The position numbers were made by a program, and so were the translations under genes. A DNA stretch of 64,000 bases from CBDCRK01 sp965220955 (GTDB taxonomy: Bacteria; Desulfobacterota; Binatia; Bin18; CBDCRK01): the NCBI GenBank assembly GCA_965220955.1, contig CBDCRK010000047.1, forward strand, positions 114,411-178,410, read 5' to 3'. Below are positions 61,224-64,000 of this stretch, piece after piece. How positions within the stretch are numbered: the first letter of the stretch is position 1; each line of letters begins with the position of its first letter. The notes beneath the pieces were generated by a model. It was not told the origin of the DNA and searched no databases. It worked only from the letters and a program-made list of their open reading frames with translations.

Positions 61224-62748
61224 TTAGTCGAGAGGAAACCGTTCGAGATCATCCACAGCTCCAACCTGCTTGAGCAATTGAGCTATGTCAGAATGACCTT
61301 TGCTTCTTGCCCACCACAGGGCCGTCCTACTATCCCGGTCTTTGGCATTCACATTGGCGTTTCGCTCCAGCAAAACCTGCACAATGCCCAGTATGTTTTC
61401 CTATGACCGCATGGATCAAGGCCGCTCTGCCTTGGTTGTCTTTGATATTTATACTGGCGTTCTTGTCCAATAAGGTTTGTACAATAGCCTTGTGGCCCTC
61501 CCTGGCCGCATACATCAAGGCTGTCCAACCGGTACCGTTTTTGGCATTGATATCAGCACCCTTGGCTACTAAAGTACGCGCGGTCTCAGTGTAACCTTCG
61601 AGCACTGACACCATCAAGGCGGTCTCGCCATATTTGTCTGTCACATTGGCTTCCGCGCCTTGGTCCAGCAAGATCTGTACAACGTCAGCATGACCTACTT
61701 CTACCGCACGAATCAGGGCTGTTGCACCCCCATGATCTCTGGTATTGGTATCGGCACCTTGACCCAATAAGATCTGCACAATGTCAGTATGCCCCCTCCC
61801 TGCGGCGTACCACAAGGCTGTTTGGCCACCCTTATCCTTTGCCTCAACGTTGGCGCCCTTATCCAGCAAGGTCTGGGTAATACCAGTATGGCCGTTACCA
61901 GCTGCAAGCATTAAGGCGGTTACGCCACCCGTGACGGTTTTTGCGTGCACATCCACGCCCTGGTCCAGCAAAACCTGCATAATGTTAGTGTGACCTATCC
62001 CTGCCGCTCCCATCAAGGCCGTTTGACCATACTTGTTCTTCACACTCGCGCTAGCGTTTCTATCCAGTAACACCTGCACAGTGTCAGCATGGCCTCCTAC
62101 TGCGGCTAATATCAAAGCGGCTCCACCACCCTCGTCTTTGTCATTGACGTCAGCGCCTTTGTTCAATAACGCTTGGACAATGTTGGTGTGGCCATTGCTT
62201 GCCGCCAGCATTAAGGCAGTTTTACCATGCTCCTCTTGGGCGTTGACATCAGCACCTCTGTCCAGCAAAGCGTCTACGGCCTTAGGGTGATCTTCGCCTG
62301 CCGCCAGCATTAAGGCAGTATAGCCCCGTTTCTCTTTGGCATTGACGTCAGCGCCTTTGCTCAGCAATGCTTGGACAACGTGGGTGTGACCATTGCTTGC
62401 CGCCCGCATTAGGGCGGTATAACCGCCGTTATCTCTGGCTTCCATATCAGCCTGACTGGCTATTAACGCCTGCACAATATCGGTATGACCCCTTGTTGCT
62501 GCCATAATCAGGGCGGTAAGACCAAAAGCTTTATCCCTTGTATTAGGGTTCATCCCCGCGACTAAAAATAATTCCACTGCCCGGGTGTTCTGGTTCTGTA
62601 CGCTCTTGATAAAAGCCGCGCCAGTATACTGGATTCCCATCTGCTCCAGTTCTCCGCGGGCATCTTCCGAAATCTCTGCATACCCAGCAAGTGGGATAGG
62701 CAATACAAGCAAGCAGGCGATCAGGGCGATTATAGGTATACGTGCCAT
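61224..62748 (-). CDS. Exported ankyrin-repeat protein with a late frameshift
   Basis: The protein starts with a signal peptide (IIALIACLLVLPIPLAGYA) and carries about thirteen ankyrin repeats of 33 residues, for example GGYTALMRAASNGHTHVVQA and LLSKGADVNAKEKRGYTALM. Near 61387 the frame breaks: one extra base after HTG sends it to a false end at 61330. Restoring the frame gives IVQVLLERNANVNAKDRDSR, TALWWARSKGHSDIAQLLKQ and the natural stop at 61224. Either an assembly indel or a recent mutation. Exported ankyrin proteins bind other proteins in the periplasm, sometimes protecting catalases or peroxidases; the peroxidase-bearing neighbour makes that idea attractive but untested. Confidence 0.85.
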
Positions 62749-62792
62749 TACTTTCTCCTTATTCTGCCCTGGATTTTGTTAACTCGGGCTGC

Positions 62793-63173
62793 CTACGATA
62801 CCTGCCACGGCAACGGCATATGCTGACCGTCAACACTACAGACTTTGACTGGCGCCTTACCCAGGACAGCAATCAAGAACATCTCTTCATTGCCAGTATT
62901 GGCCAACTGGTGAACAACATCAGAAGGAATAATAAGCGTGGTGTTGGGTCCGAATTCGCTATCCTGCCCTTCAATAGTCACCCGGCCAGAGCCCTGCAAG
63001 ATAACAATCACCTCCTCACAGGCATGACGATGGACAGGAGTAGTTCCGCCAGGCAGAATTGTCTGCATCCAGGTCTCCATAGTTTTCATACCGTGTTCAG
63101 ACCCGGCTAATGTCTGATGTACTAACCCCGGCAAATGAAATTTCTCTCTTGCGGCGTTCTCTACAACTGGCAT
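62793..63173 (-). CDS. Single-domain cupin protein
   Basis: The 126-residue protein has both cupin motifs: GGTTPVHRHACEEVIVILQG (His, His, Glu ligands) and PSDVVHQLANTGNEEMFLIA (His). The start MPVVENAAREKF at 63173 follows AAGGAGGG at a good distance; the longer frame upstream is the tail of a transposase relic. No partner gene is evident. Likely a metal-dependent small-molecule binding or modifying protein. Confidence 0.88.
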   Translation of the reverse strand: MPVVENAAREKFHLPGLVHQTLAGSEHGMKTMETWMQTILPGGTTPVHRHACEEVIVILQGSGRVTIEGQDSEFGPNTTLIIPSDVVHQLANTGNEEMFLIAVLGKAPVKVCSVDGQHMPLPWQVS

Positions 63174-63365
63174 GCTTAGCCCTCCTTTCGCAGCCGTGAT
63201 TATAACCGCAAAGTATAGAATCTGCACAAGCAAAACACAAGGATAAAGCCTTTCTCGGGTGCATAACAAAAGCCTAGTATGTCTGCGAAGTAGAGTGCCA
63301 ATAGTGGATGTTGTTGGCGAAATCCCCCCCTCATACCGAGTTGGGTTTGAAAAAGCAACTCTCAT

Positions 63366-64000
63366 ATAGGGGAAGTGGGTCAGAGAACGCACCGGCTCAG
63401 CATCGGCGGCCAGCTCCTTGAGTGCTTTGCCCAAGGTTTTCTCCAACGGGGGGAGGGAACCGAAGGACCTAGGGGGCAGCCCCCTTTTCGCCTACCTCTT
63501 CCCAGAGGTGCTCAGCCGGGTTGAGTTCGGGACTGCGGGCGGGCTGGGGCAGTAAGCCAATGTTCTCCGATACGACCAGAGCCTTGGCCCGCTGCCACCC
63601 CGCACCATGGAGCAGCAGCACGATGAAATAGTCGCGGAATGGCTGGGCAAGGTGGGCTAAAAACAAGCTCATCCTCTCAGTGTTAGCTGTGGGCAAGATT
63701 AACGCCCTCAATCGCCCCAACCGAGCCCTCACAGCGGCAAACCCATACACCAACTCGCGCACACCCTGCCGTGGCACACGGGGTCGCAACGGCTTGGGTG
63801 CCCAGCACCGGCGCGGATGATCTATACGCCCCAAGCCTCCCTCATCTTCGGCCAGGATCACCACCGGGCGGCCATCGTGCGGATCACGACCCTGGGGGAC
63901 GGCCCGAACTTGGTCAGGGAAGTTTTTTTAAAGGCCCCTTGCTCCTCTGGGCTACTCTGAGGATGATAGGGATGCGGGGCCACTTTGCGCCACTGTTGGC
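63366..64000 (-). mobile_element. Second IS630-family element, decayed, running off the window
   Basis: Minus-strand pieces follow an IS630 transposase: RPVVILAEDEGGLGRI (first catalytic Asp), VLLLHGAGWQRAKALVV (where the second catalytic Asp is His), SPELNPAEHLWEEVGEKG (Glu region), and in another frame SLPPLEKTLGKALKELAADA. A frame break occurs near 63470. A second one falls at an A7 run near 63930, where one more A would join AFKK to FPDQVRAVPQ. The lost Asp shows it is inactive. It is a different subgroup from the IS630 at 29.4 kb. Confidence 0.8.

Overview
The window looks like a chromosomal segment of a Gram-negative-type, deep-branching bacterium near Desulfobacterota or Tectomicrobia. 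This is inferred from gene content: Sec-exported di-haem cytochromes, type III CoA-transferase pairs, an FrhB-like protein, luciferase-like flavin oxidoreductases and DUF1571. No rRNA or marker gene is present that would fix the taxonomy. There is one tRNA gene and no CRISPR array.

Region 1 (about 1-14.3 kb) is a dense housekeeping block: partial coaBC, a CDP-alcohol phosphatidyltransferase, a polyprenyl synthetase with an apparent frameshift, family-4 uracil-DNA glycosylase, an NfeD protease-slipin pair, queA-tgt-yajC-secD-recJ, a small helix-turn-helix gene with a methyltransferase, efp, and two small domain proteins. secF is absent from its usual place after secD.

Region 2 (about 14.3-16.4 kb) is debris: a MoCF/CinA fragment, a nonsense-riddled Tn3-family transposase, inverted repeats, a 44-nt hairpin element, and tRNA-Arg(CCT) inside a long imperfect inverted repeat.

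Region 3 (16.4-29.3 kb, mostly minus strand) carries a TPR protein, a bifunctional-nuclease-family protein, a MoxR/VWA pair, an NRDE protein and an unusual cluster: EgtD-like methyltransferase, SDR, divergent dihydropteroate-synthase-like protein and a truncated QueC-like PP-loop protein. Next comes a tightly overlapping run of histidine kinase, duplicated DUF1571 protein and NarL-type regulator, preceded by an FrhB-like flavoprotein.

Region 4 (29.4-31.7 kb) is an accessory island: a decayed IS630, the second copy of the 44-nt hairpin, a very AT-rich stretch with one perfect DnaA box, and a winged-helix-like gene of unknown role.

Region 5 (31.8-57.7 kb) is a catabolic region undergoing decay. 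It has intact acyl-CoA dehydrogenases, VOC proteins, a hydrolase, an LLM oxidoreductase, hydantoinase B, two CaiB/BaiF CoA-transferases, a TetR regulator and a D-aminoacylase-type amidohydrolase. Interspersed are about a dozen fragments or frameshifted relics, several being second copies of the same families.

Region 6 (57.9-64 kb) carries a methanethiol oxidase (SBP56/MtoX) gene followed by a single protein fusing SCO1 and MauG-like di-haem peroxidase domains, an exported ankyrin-repeat protein with a late frameshift, a cupin and the start of a second decayed IS630.

The best candidates for something undescribed are the SCO1-MauG fusion beside mtoX, the pterin-like cluster with the EgtD-like enzyme, the conserved-apex/variable-stem hairpin family, and the A9 frameshift in the polyprenyl synthetase gene.
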